DNA of 48,649 nucleotides from Palleronia caenipelagi (GTDB lineage: Bacteria > Pseudomonadota > Alphaproteobacteria > Rhodobacterales > Rhodobacteraceae): contig NZ_VFSV01000025.1 of the NCBI RefSeq assembly GCF_007004065.1, positions 1-48,649 on the forward strand, in the 5' to 3' direction. A program made the position numbers and the translations under genes. A model generated the notes under the pieces. It was not told the origin of the DNA, ran no database searches, and saw nothing but the letters and a program-made list of their open reading frames with translations. Positions 25,230-34,200 of this stretch are shown here, piece by piece. Every line of letters begins with the position of its first letter. Positions within the stretch are counted from its first letter, which is position 1.

Positions 25230-25409
25230 GTGGAGAGAGCAGCGATCATCTCAAGCGAAACCGGCAATCTCATAACGGGCGAGTTGTTGGACCGAACGTC
25301 CAACGGAAGGACGCTGATCCGCTCTGCGGGCGCCATGGTCCGGGACGGCCGCGAAGTCACTGTCGTACAGTTCATGTCCGCGGCCCGAAAGGGTCAATCA
25401 GTTCCGTGA
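25230..25409 (+). CDS. Possible small protein, 59 aa, GTG start
   Basis: The frame reads VERAAIISSETGNLITGELLDRTSNGRTLIRSAGAMVRDGREVTVVQFMSAARKGQSVP, with coding-like composition and balanced secondary structure. It is open upstream to about 25185 without an ATG, so it may be the tail of a truncated gene. It converges on the H-NS-type gene eight bases away. The family is not recognised. On the opposite strand a frame of similar length has no features. Confidence 0.35.
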   Translation: MERAAIISSETGNLITGELLDRTSNGRTLIRSAGAMVRDGREVTVVQFMSAARKGQSVP

Positions 25410-25417
25410 TCCGGAGA

Positions 25418-25747
25418 TCAGGCCGCGATCAGGAAGTCGTCGAGCGACTGTCCAGATTCCAGAGCCTCTGCAATCCAGCGCGGCTTGCGACCGCGACCGC
25501 TCCAGGTCAAAGACGGGTTTTCCGGATGGCGATATTTCGGCGGCAGGGCAGGGCGGGTTTTCGGGCCATTGGTCTCCGCCATAAGCTGATTGAGATCAAA
25601 CCCATGGTCCTTTGCTGCTAATTGCGCGGCCTTCAGAGCTTCCGCGCGCTTGCGGTCTTCAAACCCGTCAATTGCTCTGGTGACGGCCTTTTGGAGAGCC
25701 TTCAATTCCTGAAGATCCATTCCGTCGAGATCGAAGTCTTTGGTCAT
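25418..25747 (-). CDS. H-NS-family nucleoid-associated protein
   Basis: This 109-aa protein has an N-terminal oligomerisation coiled coil (LDGMDLQELKALQKAVTRAIDGFEDRKRAEALKAA) and the C-terminal H-NS DNA-binding motif NPSLTWSGRGRKPRWIAEAL. In alphaproteobacteria this is the HvrA/SpB-like branch, which binds AT-rich curved DNA and silences or modulates genes. ATG 25747 follows an AGGTAA site; an ATG six codons upstream lacks one. It sits beside the AT-rich tyrosinase island and next to the anti-defence block, so it may silence acquired DNA (inference). Confidence 0.9.
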   Translation of the reverse strand: MTKDFDLDGMDLQELKALQKAVTRAIDGFEDRKRAEALKAAQLAAKDHGFDLNQLMAETNGPKTRPALPPKYRHPENPSLTWSGRGRKPRWIAEALESGQSLDDFLIAA

Positions 25748-25939
25748 GTAATTTACCTGGTTCATTCGAGAGACCCGGAGCGGGTCTTTGCATCGTCTGG
25801 ATAAGTGCCACAGATCGCTGATTAGAAAAAGGGTGCCCGGAATTGGCCGCAGACTGTCGCCGGAGGTAATCCTGTAAACGGGTGCCTTTGGCGGCCGGAC
25901 GGCTCAGGAGCGGGGGCCGCGCTTTGGCCTGGCAGTCGG

Positions 25940-25961
25940 GCTGGGAGAGGGAAAAGCCAGC
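25940..25961 (+). terminator. Leader hairpin A0, before ardC
   Basis: GCTGG / CCAGC enclose a GAGAGGGAAAAG loop, followed by a T-rich tract (TTTCTGTCTTT). It lies 43 bases before the ardC start. The next 16 bases, TTTCTGTCTTTGGGAC, recur exactly after hairpin A3. It is the weakest of a seven-member family. Confidence 0.5.
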
Positions 25962-26003
25962 TTTCTGTCTTTGGGACATGAAACCCGAAGACAGGAGGGG
26001 CCC

Positions 26004-26966
26004 ATGGGAACCTGCGGCAAAACCGATCCGGCGACGGAAATCACCAACGAAATCATCGCGCTTCTGCAGACAGGCACAATGCCCTGGCGGCGCCCGTGGA
26101 AAATCGCCGGTGGCGGGATGCCGCTGCGCTCGACCGGCGACGCCTATCAGGGGATCAATGCCTTCCTTCTGGGGATCCGCGCCGCAATCCACGGTTACAG
26201 CTCGCCCTATTGGCTGACCTTCCAGCAGGCCAAAAAGCTCGATGCCCATGTGCGCAAGGGCGAGAAGTCCTCGCTGGTGGTTTATTATGGGACCGCCCGG
26301 AAACGCCGGGAAAGCGCGGATGGAGATGCCGGCGGCGAAGGCGAGGGGCAGGAGGCCGCAGTGGACAGCGACGGCTACCGCTTTCTGAAGTCCTACCGCG
26401 TCTTCAACGCCGCCCAGATCGAGGGGCTGGAGGCGGAGTGGCACCCGGAGCCGGAAGCGATGCCGAAAGCGGGAGCTGAGCCGATCCCGGAACTGCAAGA
26501 GTTCTTCGAGGCGATCGATATCGAGACACGGTTCGGCGGCAATCAGGCCTGCTATATTGCGGATCTCGACCTGGTTCGAATGCCGGAATTCGAACGGTTC
26601 GACTCCGCAAATCTGTTCTACGCGACATGGGCACATGAATTATCCCATGCCACAAAATCGCCGGGCAGGCTGAACAGAAGCTTTGGCGCGTCTTCCTTTG
26701 GAAATGAGCCTTATTCGAAGGAGGAGATTTGTGTGGAGTTCGCGGCGGTTCTATTGGGTCAAAGGCTCGGCTTTACCGGTGATCATATCGAAAATCACGC
26801 AGCTTATATCGGCTCTTGGCTCAAAATTCTTGGAGGGGATCGGCGGTTTCTGTTCACCGCCGCCGCCCACGCCCAGCGCGCCGTCGACTATCTCGTGGCA
26901 GCCTCGGAGTCCGGGCGCAAGGCGCAAGATCCTCTGACGTCAGATCGGGTCACCGAGGCTGCCTGA
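26004..26966 (+). CDS. ardC: ArdC-type antirestriction protein
   Basis: This 320-aa ArdC protects incoming plasmid DNA from restriction. The N-terminal ssDNA-binding domain is clear (TNEIIALLQTGTMPWRRPW, then YQGINAFLLGIRA and YWLTFQQAKKLDAHVRKGEK). The C-terminal zincin domain carries HELSH at about H211-H215 and a downstream Glu in ICVEFAAVLLG. A variable Gly/Glu-rich insert lies near residue 105. ATG 26004 has a strong AGGAGGGG site. It opens a one-directional block of plasmid genes, each with its own leader hairpin. Confidence 0.95.
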   Translation: MGTCGKTDPATEITNEIIALLQTGTMPWRRPWKIAGGGMPLRSTGDAYQGINAFLLGIRAAIHGYSSPYWLTFQQAKKLDAHVRKGEKSSLVVYYGTARKRRESADGDAGGEGEGQEAAVDSDGYRFLKSYRVFNAAQIEGLEAEWHPEPEAMPKAGAEPIPELQEFFEAIDIETRFGGNQACYIADLDLVRMPEFERFDSANLFYATWAHELSHATKSPGRLNRSFGASSFGNEPYSKEEICVEFAAVLLGQRLGFTGDHIENHAAYIGSWLKILGGDRRFLFTAAAHAQRAVDYLVAASESGRKAQDPLTSDRVTEAA

Positions 26967-27053
26967 GACCGATCATCAGGATCGCGCAACCGGGGACCTG
27001 CCCGGGAGGCTGACGGGAGCACCCGGACGTCAACGGCATCGCAGCGAGGAAGA

Positions 27054-27080
27054 GCTCCCGGCCCGAGAGGGGAAGGGGGC
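27054..27080 (+). terminator. Leader hairpin A1, before the 27124 gene
   Basis: An outer stem GCTCCC / GGGGGC, an inner CCC-GAGA-GGG hairpin with a GNRA-type loop, and unpaired GAA on the 3' side are followed by TTTTTT. It lies 88 bases after ardC and 44 bases before the next start codon. Confidence 0.7.
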
Positions 27081-27123
27081 TTTTTTCCGTGTGGTTTTCA
27101 CATTTTGGGAAAGGAACCACGCC

Positions 27124-27507
27124 ATGTCCAAAACCACCCTCGTTCACACAAAGCGGCTGTCCCCGACGCATATCCGGGAACTCCACGTCTATTACGAGCC
27201 CGGCCGGATCAACTATCTGACCTACGCCCAGAAGCCGAAGGGCATCTATTTCGATGCCAGGGTCTTTCAGCAAGCGCAGGGACAGAGCTTCAAGGTCCAC
27301 TCGATCCGGCCCTGCCAATCCGACCCCGGCGGATCGGGCTACCTGCTTGTCGCGCCTCTGACCACCTATCGCCCCTCGCTGCTGAAGGCCGTGCAGGCGC
27401 GCGTGGAAGAGACGGCAGAGCGGCTGCACGCGCTCTGCGATCGTCGCGGAGACGCCGCCTTTGCCGAGCTGAAAGCGCTCCTGTGCCTTGAGGAGGGCGT
27501 GTCATGA
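27124..27507 (+). CDS. Hypothetical plasmid protein, 127 aa
   Basis: The product begins MSKTTLVHTKRLSPTHIRELHVYYEPGRINYLTYAQKPKGIYF and ends in a helical tail (KAVQARVEETAERLHALCDRRGDAAFAELKALL). It is a small soluble alpha/beta protein with no catalytic motif I recognise. GAAAGGAA precedes ATG 27124, so an earlier in-frame ATG inside the leader is rejected. Its stop overlaps the next start by four bases (ATGA). It lies inside the ArdC/ParB-like block, so a role in plasmid establishment or anti-defence is possible but unproven. Confidence 0.75.
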   Translation: MSKTTLVHTKRLSPTHIRELHVYYEPGRINYLTYAQKPKGIYFDARVFQQAQGQSFKVHSIRPCQSDPGGSGYLLVAPLTTYRPSLLKAVQARVEETAERLHALCDRRGDAAFAELKALLCLEEGVS

Positions 27508-28013
27508 AGACGTGGATTCTGCGGGAACTGCGCGGCGCCGCCCAGAGATGGTGGGCCCATCAGGCGCTGCGGGATGCGGGCGAGGTGGCCGAGGCACGCC
27601 GACGCGAACATGGCAAAATTCGCTCAGATATGGAGATCATCCGCAACGCCCTCTCGACGACCGGGGCCTATATCTCGGTCGGGCGCGGCGGAGCCTATGT
27701 TCACTTCGGGCAGGGCTGCACGCTGTCCCATCCAGGGGGGCTGGAACATCTGGCCACGGCCCGGGTTCTCAGGCGCGCAGGCCTTCCCCTGATCGACACG
27801 ACCACGGTGGACAGGCCGGAACGGATCATGTCGCTGCCAATGGTGGCGGTGGGACGGGAGCCAGACCTGCCCCCGTGGCACGCTCTCAGCTACGTGCCGC
27901 TCTCGGCCTATGCCGCCCGGGCAATCAAGCTGGGCGCGCGGGTGGAGTCCCTCGAGACCCTCGAAGAGGGGACGGTTGAGACTGAGGGGGAGGTGCGTGA
28001 GGATGCCCCCTGA
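27504..28013 (+). CDS. Hypothetical plasmid protein, 169 aa
   Basis: It is translationally coupled to the previous gene. A basic, Trp/Arg-rich N-terminal helix (MKTWILRELRGAAQRWWAHQALRDAGEVAEARRREHGKIRSDME) precedes a compact domain with STTGAYISVGRGGAYVHFGQGCTLSHPGG and PWHALSYVPLSAYAARAIKLGARVE. The tail is acidic. I do not recognise the family. There is no signal peptide and no membrane segment. Codon use matches the neighbouring backbone genes. Confidence 0.7.
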   Translation: MKTWILRELRGAAQRWWAHQALRDAGEVAEARRREHGKIRSDMEIIRNALSTTGAYISVGRGGAYVHFGQGCTLSHPGGLEHLATARVLRRAGLPLIDTTTVDRPERIMSLPMVAVGREPDLPPWHALSYVPLSAYAARAIKLGARVESLETLEEGTVETEGEVREDAP

Positions 28014-28111
28014 TCGGGAGAGCCACAGGCTTCGCGGGGATCTTCGTCCTCGCGGGCCTCCTGGCCCGTTGGCACACCCGGTCCCTTGTAACAGCCCTAT
28101 CGCCCATCCTT

Positions 28112-28144
28112 GGCGTCGCCCTTCGAGAGTGAAGAGGCGGCGCC
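28112..28144 (+). terminator. Leader hairpin A2, before the DUF3768 gene
   Basis: GGCGTCGCC pairs with GGCGGCGCC (one T-G pair); an inner CTTC/GAAG encloses GAGAGT, with a single A bulged on the 3' side. There is no T-run after it, so it may not terminate well. It ends 36 bases before the start codon. Confidence 0.6.
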
Positions 28145-28179
28145 TCGTCGTGGTGGTTTCAGATGAGAGGAGAGAGACC

Positions 28180-28560
28180 ATGACCGACACCCTGACCGAA
28201 ATCGATCCCCGGAAGGTGGCCAGCCAGAATGATGCGTTCCGCCGCCATGTCTGTCTTGGAGCCGCTTGGCCGGAAGGGATCCCGGCGCTTGAGGGCCAGA
28301 TGGTGATGACGCCGGGCGTGAGGGCTTTGGGACGGCTCGCCGTCGAGGCCTGCCGCCCGATGGTCGGGAGGGCTGCGGAGTTCGATCCGGACAATGATCC
28401 CGATGGCTATCACGATTTCGGCGCGGTCGAAGTGTTCGGCACGAAGGTCTGGTGGAAACTCGATGCCCATGACCGGAATTACGCATTCGGGTCGGACGAC
28501 CCCTCCGATCCGGACCAGACGGCGCGGGTCCTGACGCTGTTGCTCCCCGGCGAGTGGTGA
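28180..28560 (+). CDS. DUF3768-family protein, 126 aa
   Basis: The centre shows the DUF3768 pattern: QNDAFRRHVCLG, then VMTPGVRAL, then EFDPDNDPDGYHDFGAVEVFGTKVWWKLDAHDRNYAFGSDDPSDPDQTARVLTLLLPGEW. The family is common on alphaproteobacterial plasmids and genomic islands and has no known function. ATG 28180 follows GAGGAGAGAG; the frame extends much further upstream but only as a GC-rich shadow through the leader hairpin. It is transcribed in the same direction as ardC and is flanked by leader hairpins on both sides. Confidence 0.88.
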   Translation: MTDTLTEIDPRKVASQNDAFRRHVCLGAAWPEGIPALEGQMVMTPGVRALGRLAVEACRPMVGRAAEFDPDNDPDGYHDFGAVEVFGTKVWWKLDAHDRNYAFGSDDPSDPDQTARVLTLLLPGEW

Positions 28561-28591
28561 GGTCGCGCAGAGCGCTTCTGCCGCGCTGACC

Positions 28592-28629
28592 AGAAGGGTC
28601 CCTCCTCGAGAGAGAAGAGGGGCCTTTCT
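28592..28629 (+). terminator. Leader hairpin A3, before the 28667 gene
   Basis: A 13-pair outer stem (AGAAGGGTCCCTC / GAGGGGCCTTTCT, two G-T pairs) carries an inner CTC-GAGA-GAG tetraloop hairpin and an AA bulge on the 3' side. The 16 bases TTTCTGTCTTTGGGAC at its foot are identical to those after A0. It ends 38 bases before the start codon. Confidence 0.75.
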
Positions 28630-28666
28630 GTCTTTGGGACCATCAGGAAGCGAGGGAGAGAGACAG

Positions 28667-28948
28667 ATGTTGCGCCAATATGAGCCGCAGAGGTTTCGCG
28701 ATCAGGTGATCCGGGGGAAAACCTGCCGTGTCGGCACCGTGGATGTCGGCTCGATCCGGATCGTCGGCGGCGTGAAGGTGATGGTCGAAGGCTGGATCCC
28801 CCGCGACTACGCCTGCCACATCAATGGTCGGTTCGTGACCAAGCGGATCCGGGGCGGACATCTGGCCCAGATCCGGGTTCTGCGGACCGGCCAGAAGAAG
28901 ATCCTGGCAGACCACTACCTCGTCAATGCCGACGAGATCCACGGCTGA
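28667..28948 (+). CDS. Hypothetical plasmid protein, 93 aa
   Basis: This is a small basic protein (MLRQYEPQRFRDQVIRGKTCRVGTVDVGSIRIVGGVKVMVEGWIPRDYACHINGRFVTKRIRGG). Alternating beta strands with many Arg/Lys suggest a compact beta fold that could bind nucleic acid; this is inference from composition. ATG 28667 is preceded by GGGAGAGAGA. No family is recognised. It stands as a single gene between hairpins A3 and A4. Confidence 0.7.
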   Translation: MLRQYEPQRFRDQVIRGKTCRVGTVDVGSIRIVGGVKVMVEGWIPRDYACHINGRFVTKRIRGGHLAQIRVLRTGQKKILADHYLVNADEIHG

Positions 28949-29012
28949 CCTCTCCCGAACGCGTAACCGGGGAGGGCAGCACGCCGATCCCACCACCACC
29001 GCGAAGACGAAC

Positions 29013-29041
29013 GGTCCCCCATCGAGAGATGAAAGGGGGCC
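29013..29041 (+). terminator. Leader hairpin A4, before the ParB-like gene
   Basis: GGTCCCC pairs with GGGGGCC; inside it ATC-GAGA-GAT forms a GNRA tetraloop hairpin, with unpaired GAAA on the 3' side. TTTTGTTTTTTT follows, the best T-run of the series. It ends 50 bases before the start codon. Confidence 0.8.
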
Positions 29042-29090
29042 TTTTGTTTTTTTGCGGCACTGGGACCGCGAGAGATGAAGGATACGGACC

Positions 29091-31160
29091 ATGACGAAAT
29101 CGGCTGACCTGACCCCGATGGAAATTGCGCTGAAGACCCTCGACCTGCACCCGCTGAATGCACGGGCCGGCGCTCCTGAAACCTATGAGGACGCAGACAT
29201 CGCCGTGCTCGCGGCCTCGATCGCGACGCTGGGGCTTCTGAACCCGATCATCGTGCAGAAGACCGGCAAGAGCTGGGGCGTGATCGCCGGGGGCCGGCGG
29301 CTCGCGGCGCTGCGGATGCTGGCGGACGACAAGAGCGCGAAGGGCTGGACCCTCACCTCGAAGATCTCCTGCCGCGCAATCCCTGAGGATGTGGCGGGGG
29401 CCACGGCGATTACGGTGGCCGAGAATGTCACCCAGAAGCCCATGAACCCCATCGATGAGTTCGAAGCCTTCGCGCGGATGATGGAAGAGGGCGGCCACGA
29501 CCCTGACAGCATCGCGAAGATGTTTGGCGTCGAGCGGCGGCGTGTGGTGGAACGCCTGCGCTATGGCCGCATTCACCCCGAGATCCGCGCCGCCGCGCGG
29601 GCGCAGGACATCACCCTCGATGTGATGAAGGCCTATGCCGAGCATCCCGATACCGAGGTGCAGAAGGCGGTCTTCGACGATCTGAAGGATCAGTATGTCT
29701 CGGCTTACATGGTGCGCAACAAGCTGACCGAGCGCGGCGTGAAGATCGGCGATCCTATCGGGCAGTTGGTCATCGAGGCCTACCGGGCGGAAGATGGCGA
29801 GATCGCCGCAGACCTCATCGAGGAAGACTCGGTGCTGACCGATCAGGAGCTTGTCGAGAGCCTTGTTATCGAGCGTCTGCAAAACGCGGCCGAAGCGGAG
29901 CGCAAGCGGCTGGGCTTCGCCTGGGCGGAAGGCCGGCGGACGGTGGAGTACGAGGATCTGCGCCCGTATGGCCGGGTCTATCCCGCGCAGATCGACCGCG
30001 ACGAGGCCGGCCCGCGCGCCAGTGAGATCGCCGACCGGATGGCCGAGATCGAAGAGATCGAGGAGATGTTCGACGGAACCGAGGGCGATCTCGATGCGCT
30101 GGAAGCCGAGTGGCAGCAGCTCGAAGCCGAATACGAAGATCTCGTCTCGCGCTACAGCGACGAAGATCTGGCCCTTGGCGGGGTGATCGCAACGTGGGAG
30201 CGGGGGCAGATCAAACTGATCGCCGGCCTGGTGCGTCCCGAAGACTTGCCCGGTGCAGGCGAGAAGACCGGCAGTGCCGCCAGCGGGGCAGGGGAGGCGG
30301 AGCCGCTTGCGCCCGATGCACCGCAGCCCCTTGGCTACTCACAAAGCCTGACCGATGACCTGAAGAGCGAGCGCTCCCAGGTGATCGGCGCGGCGCTGGC
30401 AGGCGCTCCGGACATTGCGCAGGATCTTCTGCTCTTCAAGATCATCGCTGATCTCATGGGCCGCACCGCCCGGGTCTCCTACGCCATGGGCATCAGCGGC
30501 ACGGTGGCAGTCCGCCCCCACGCGAAAGCCGAGGGCATCGATCCGCGCCCCGGCGAGACGCTCGAAGCGCTCCGGGCCGGGCTCGACCTGTCCTGGTGGG
30601 ATGCAGACACGCCCAGTCCCATGTCGGAGCGGTTCGACCGTTTCCGGGCACTGGATGCCGGCATGAAGGCGCAGATCGCGGCGGTGGCCCTCGCGGAGGC
30701 GATCCAGCCCTCGGCTCTCGGCCGGGGCGAAGAGCTGCTCGCCCATGTGGCGCGGCAGGTCATCCCGGATCTCCGCGCGGTCTGGCGCCCCACCGGCGAA
30801 GCCTTCTTCGGACGCCTGAAGAAGAGCGATCTGCTGGGACTTCTGGAGCGCGATCTTGGACAGCCGGAGGAAGCGCAACGCTTTGCCTCGAGCAAGAAGG
30901 GCGAGATCGTCGACTATCTCGACAAGCTCTTCGCCGCGCCCTTCGCGACGCTGACGCCGGAACAGCGCGCCGCCGTCGAAAGCTGGTGCCCGGACGCGAT
31001 GCGCCTGCCCGAGGCGGAAGACGGCCAGAGGACGGATCTCACCGGCCTCGAGGACGACGCGGAGACCGGGGATGTGTCTTTCGACGAGGACATCCCGTTC
31101 GAAGAGCCGGACGACACCGCGTCTGAACCGCAGGAAGAGGCCGAGATCGAGATGGTCTGA
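29091..31160 (+). CDS. Large ParB/Srx-domain protein, 689 aa
   Basis: The ParB-like N-terminal domain spans about 10-125: LKTLDLHPLNARAG, ATLGLLNPIIVQKTGK, the nucleotide-binding-type WGVIAGGRRLAALRML, and AENVTQKPMNPIDEFEAFARMM. A helix-turn-helix follows (DPDSIAKMFGVERRRVVERLRYGRIHPEI, about 140-170). The remaining 500 residues include an acidic coiled coil near 300-370 and a helical C-terminal domain; the tail is strongly acidic. It is far larger than partition ParB and has no ParA beside it, so it is an accessory ParB-like protein of the type found in plasmid leading regions. Possible roles are DNA binding, nuclease or CTPase-switch activity. Confidence 0.88.
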   Translation: MTKSADLTPMEIALKTLDLHPLNARAGAPETYEDADIAVLAASIATLGLLNPIIVQKTGKSWGVIAGGRRLAALRMLADDKSAKGWTLTSKISCRAIPEDVAGATAITVAENVTQKPMNPIDEFEAFARMMEEGGHDPDSIAKMFGVERRRVVERLRYGRIHPEIRAAARAQDITLDVMKAYAEHPDTEVQKAVFDDLKDQYVSAYMVRNKLTERGVKIGDPIGQLVIEAYRAEDGEIAADLIEEDSVLTDQELVESLVIERLQNAAEAERKRLGFAWAEGRRTVEYEDLRPYGRVYPAQIDRDEAGPRASEIADRMAEIEEIEEMFDGTEGDLDALEAEWQQLEAEYEDLVSRYSDEDLALGGVIATWERGQIKLIAGLVRPEDLPGAGEKTGSAASGAGEAEPLAPDAPQPLGYSQSLTDDLKSERSQVIGAALAGAPDIAQDLLLFKIIADLMGRTARVSYAMGISGTVAVRPHAKAEGIDPRPGETLEALRAGLDLSWWDADTPSPMSERFDRFRALDAGMKAQIAAVALAEAIQPSALGRGEELLAHVARQVIPDLRAVWRPTGEAFFGRLKKSDLLGLLERDLGQPEEAQRFASSKKGEIVDYLDKLFAAPFATLTPEQRAAVESWCPDAMRLPEAEDGQRTDLTGLEDDAETGDVSFDEDIPFEEPDDTASEPQEEAEIEMV

Positions 31161-31174
31161 CCCGGTGCGCAGAT

Positions 31175-31211
31175 GGCGCCGCCTCGCTCCAGAGAGAGCA
31201 AAGGCGGCGCC
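31175..31211 (+). terminator. Leader hairpin A5, before the methylase-helicase gene
   Basis: A perfect 10-bp outer stem GGCGCCGCCT / AGGCGGCGCC encloses an inner GCTC / GAGC hairpin with a CAGAGA loop and an AA bulge on the 3' side, followed by TTTTTTT. It begins 15 bases after the ParB-like stop and ends 41 bases before the next start. Confidence 0.85.
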
Positions 31212-31251
31212 TTTTTTTCGTGAACTTGATCCCTCACGGAAAGGACATCCG

Positions 31252-34200
31252 ATGAAGCGCCAGACCCTGATCCGTCTCCTCACCCAGATCGCGGGTGATA
31301 TCACGAACGGCACGCTTGACGCGGGCACGCTCTCGGCCCGGCTCACCACCGCCGCGGGCGGCACCGATGCCGCCGGGGCCTGGTCCTGGCGCCGGGCCTA
31401 TGACGTCATGCAGGCGGCCACGATCCTGTCAGATCGCAAGGAAGGGCAGGTCACCGCGCCGAAAGCAGGGCTGACGGTGCTTGAAGCGCTCGCCCGCACC
31501 CTGCCCACAGAGACGCGGCGCTCGGAGACCCAGATCCGCTTGCAGCAGTTCTCGACCCCGCTGCCCTATGCCCATGTGGCGGCGGTGGCCGCCGGAATCG
31601 GCGAGGGCGATATCGTGCTGGAACCCTCGGCGGGCACTGGCGCGCTGGCGCATATGGCTCAGCGCAGCGGCGCCACGCTGATGCTGAACGAGATCGATCC
31701 CTTCCGGGCCGCGCTTTTGCAGATCCTCTTCGGGGGACGGCCAACTGCCCATGACGGGGAGCATATCGATGATCTCCTTCAGAGCGCGCAGCAGGCAAGC
31801 GTCGTTCTGATGAACCCGCCCTTCTCGTCGAGCGTGTCCCGCAAGGAAGACCCCACGATTGCGCTGCGCCATGCGATCTCGGCGGCGAAGCGTCTGGTCA
31901 CCGGCGGGCGGCTCGTGGCGATCCTGCCGCGCGGCGCCTGCGAGCGGCGTCAGAGCGCGCTTTGGGGACGGCTCACCGAGATCGTCACGCCGCGCCTGCA
32001 TCTGGGATTGCCGGGGATCGTCTATCGCAAGATGGGCACCAGCGTGGATACGGCGCTGCTTGTCGCCGACCGCACCCCGGGCGGGACGCAGATCGATCTG
32101 CATGAGGTCGATGGCCTGCGCGCCGCGCTGGAGGTGATGGACCGCGAGCTGTGTGCGCGTGCGGAGATCGATGCCGCGCTTCTGCGCCCCGAGACCGCTC
32201 CCGTCCCGCAGACGGCCCGGGCGGCGTGGACACCCGTGCGCAAGGTGACACCGGCAGCGACACCCGCGCCCCGGGCGGTGGAGGCACCGCTCACCTATCG
32301 CGAGAGGGAGACGCCGGGCGAGAACGTGGCGGTCTCGGAGATCTACGCCCGCTACGCGCCGCAGCGCATCGAGATCGCGGGCGCCGTCGATCACCCCTCG
32401 CCGCTGGTGGAAAGCGTCGCCATGGCCGCCGTGATGCCGCCTCTGCCCCATGTGGTCCCGAGCCTGCCGGGCGGGCTCGTGGGCAATGGCGCGCTTTCGG
32501 GCGCGCAGCTCGAGACCATCATCATGGCGGAAGACGCCCATGCGCGGACCTTGCCGGGCAGTTTCACCGTGGCCGAGGACTGGACCGGCGCCGAGCCTGC
32601 GGGCGAGGGCGCCGACGGAGCGGTGCGCTACCGGCAGGGATTCTTTTTGGGGGATGGCACCGGCGCTGGCAAAGGACGCCAGGCGGCGGGCGTGATTTTG
32701 TCGAACTGGCTCGCCGGTCGGCAGCGCGCGATCTGGATCTCCAAGACCAAGACGCTGATGGAAGATGCGATCCGGGACTGGACCGATCTGGGTGGCTCCC
32801 CGGCCGATATTCACCCCATCGACCGCTGGAAGCCCGATGAGGCGATCACCCTGTCGCGCGGCATCCTGTTTCTGACCTATGCGACGCTGCGCAGCACCGG
32901 CAAGAGCGGAAACACGCGGCTTCAGCAGATCATCGATTGGGCGGGCGGCGCGTATGACGGCGCGCTGATCTTCGACGAGGCCCATGCCATGCAGAATGCG
33001 GCAGGCTCCAGCGAGGGCAGGGGGGCCGCACCCTCCCAGCAGGGCCTTGCGGGGCTGCGGCTGCAATATGCTCTGCCACGCGCCCGCGTGCTCTATGTCT
33101 CGGCCACAGGCGCCACCCATGTGGGCAATCTCGCCTATGCCACGCGGCTCGGCCTTTGGGGCGCAGGAGAGGACTACGCCTTCGCCTCGCGCGAAGACTT
33201 TGTCTCGGCCATGGAAGCCGGCGGTGTGGCGGCGATGGAGGTGGTGGCGCGGGATCTCAAAGCCCTGGGCCTCTACACCGCCCGCGCGCTGAGCTTCGAG
33301 GGCGTCGAGTATGACATCCTCGAGCACACCCTCTCCGAGGACGAAACCCGCGTCTATGACGCCTTTGGCCGGGCGTTCAAGGTGATCCACCAGAACCTGC
33401 GCAAGGCGCTCGAAGCGACCGGGATCGAGGACAAGGAGGCCGGGATTTCCGCATCGGCGGCCAAAGCCAGCGCGCTTTCGCGCTTCGAGAGCATGAAGCA
33501 ACGCTTCTTTTCCCATATTTTGAATGGCTTCAAGGCGCGCAGCCTGATCCCGGCTCTGGAGGCGGATCTGGCAGAGGGCTGGGCACCGGTGATCCAGATC
33601 GTCTCCACCGGCGAGAGCCATCTCGACCGCGCGCTTGACAGGCTTGAGGCGGGCGATGATCTGACCGAGGCGCATCTGACGCCCAAGGGCGCGGTGGTTC
33701 ATTGGCTCGAGACGGCGTTTCCGGTCGAGGCCCATCAGCTGATCGAGGTCGACGGCCAAACCATCAGCCAGCCGCTGCTCGATGCGGAGGGCAACCGCGT
33801 AATCTCGCGCGAGGCGGTGGCGCTGCGCGACGCTGCGCTCAATGAGATCTACACCATCGCGCCGATCCCTTCGGTGCTTGACCGTCTGATCTGGCATTTC
33901 GGGGAAAAGCGCGTGGCGGAGGTGACGGGCCGCTCGAAGCGCCCTGTGCGGACGGCCAGTGGTCAGCTGAAGATCGCCCCCCGCTCGGCCTCGGCCAATT
34001 CAGCAGAAAGCGCAGCTTACATGGCTGGCGCAAAGCAGATCCTGATCTTCTCGGATGCGGGCGGCACCGGGCGCTCCTATCACGCGGCGCGCACAGCCGG
34101 GAACACCGCGCGGCGGCGGCATTATCTCGTGGAACCCGGCTGGCGGGCAGATGCGGCGATTCAGGGGCTGGGGCGCACGCATCGCTCGAACCAGGTGAGC

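Noticed and set aside
28923-29882. Minus-strand frame overlapping the ParB-like gene
   Set aside because: The plus-strand ParB and HTH motifs are unmistakable; the reverse frame has shadow-type composition.
31429-33897. Very long open frame (over 800 codons) on the minus strand opposite the methylase-helicase gene
   Set aside because: It mirrors the codon phase of the GC-rich plus-strand gene, has low-complexity Arg/Gly/His-rich composition and no family motif; the plus-strand gene has clear domain motifs.
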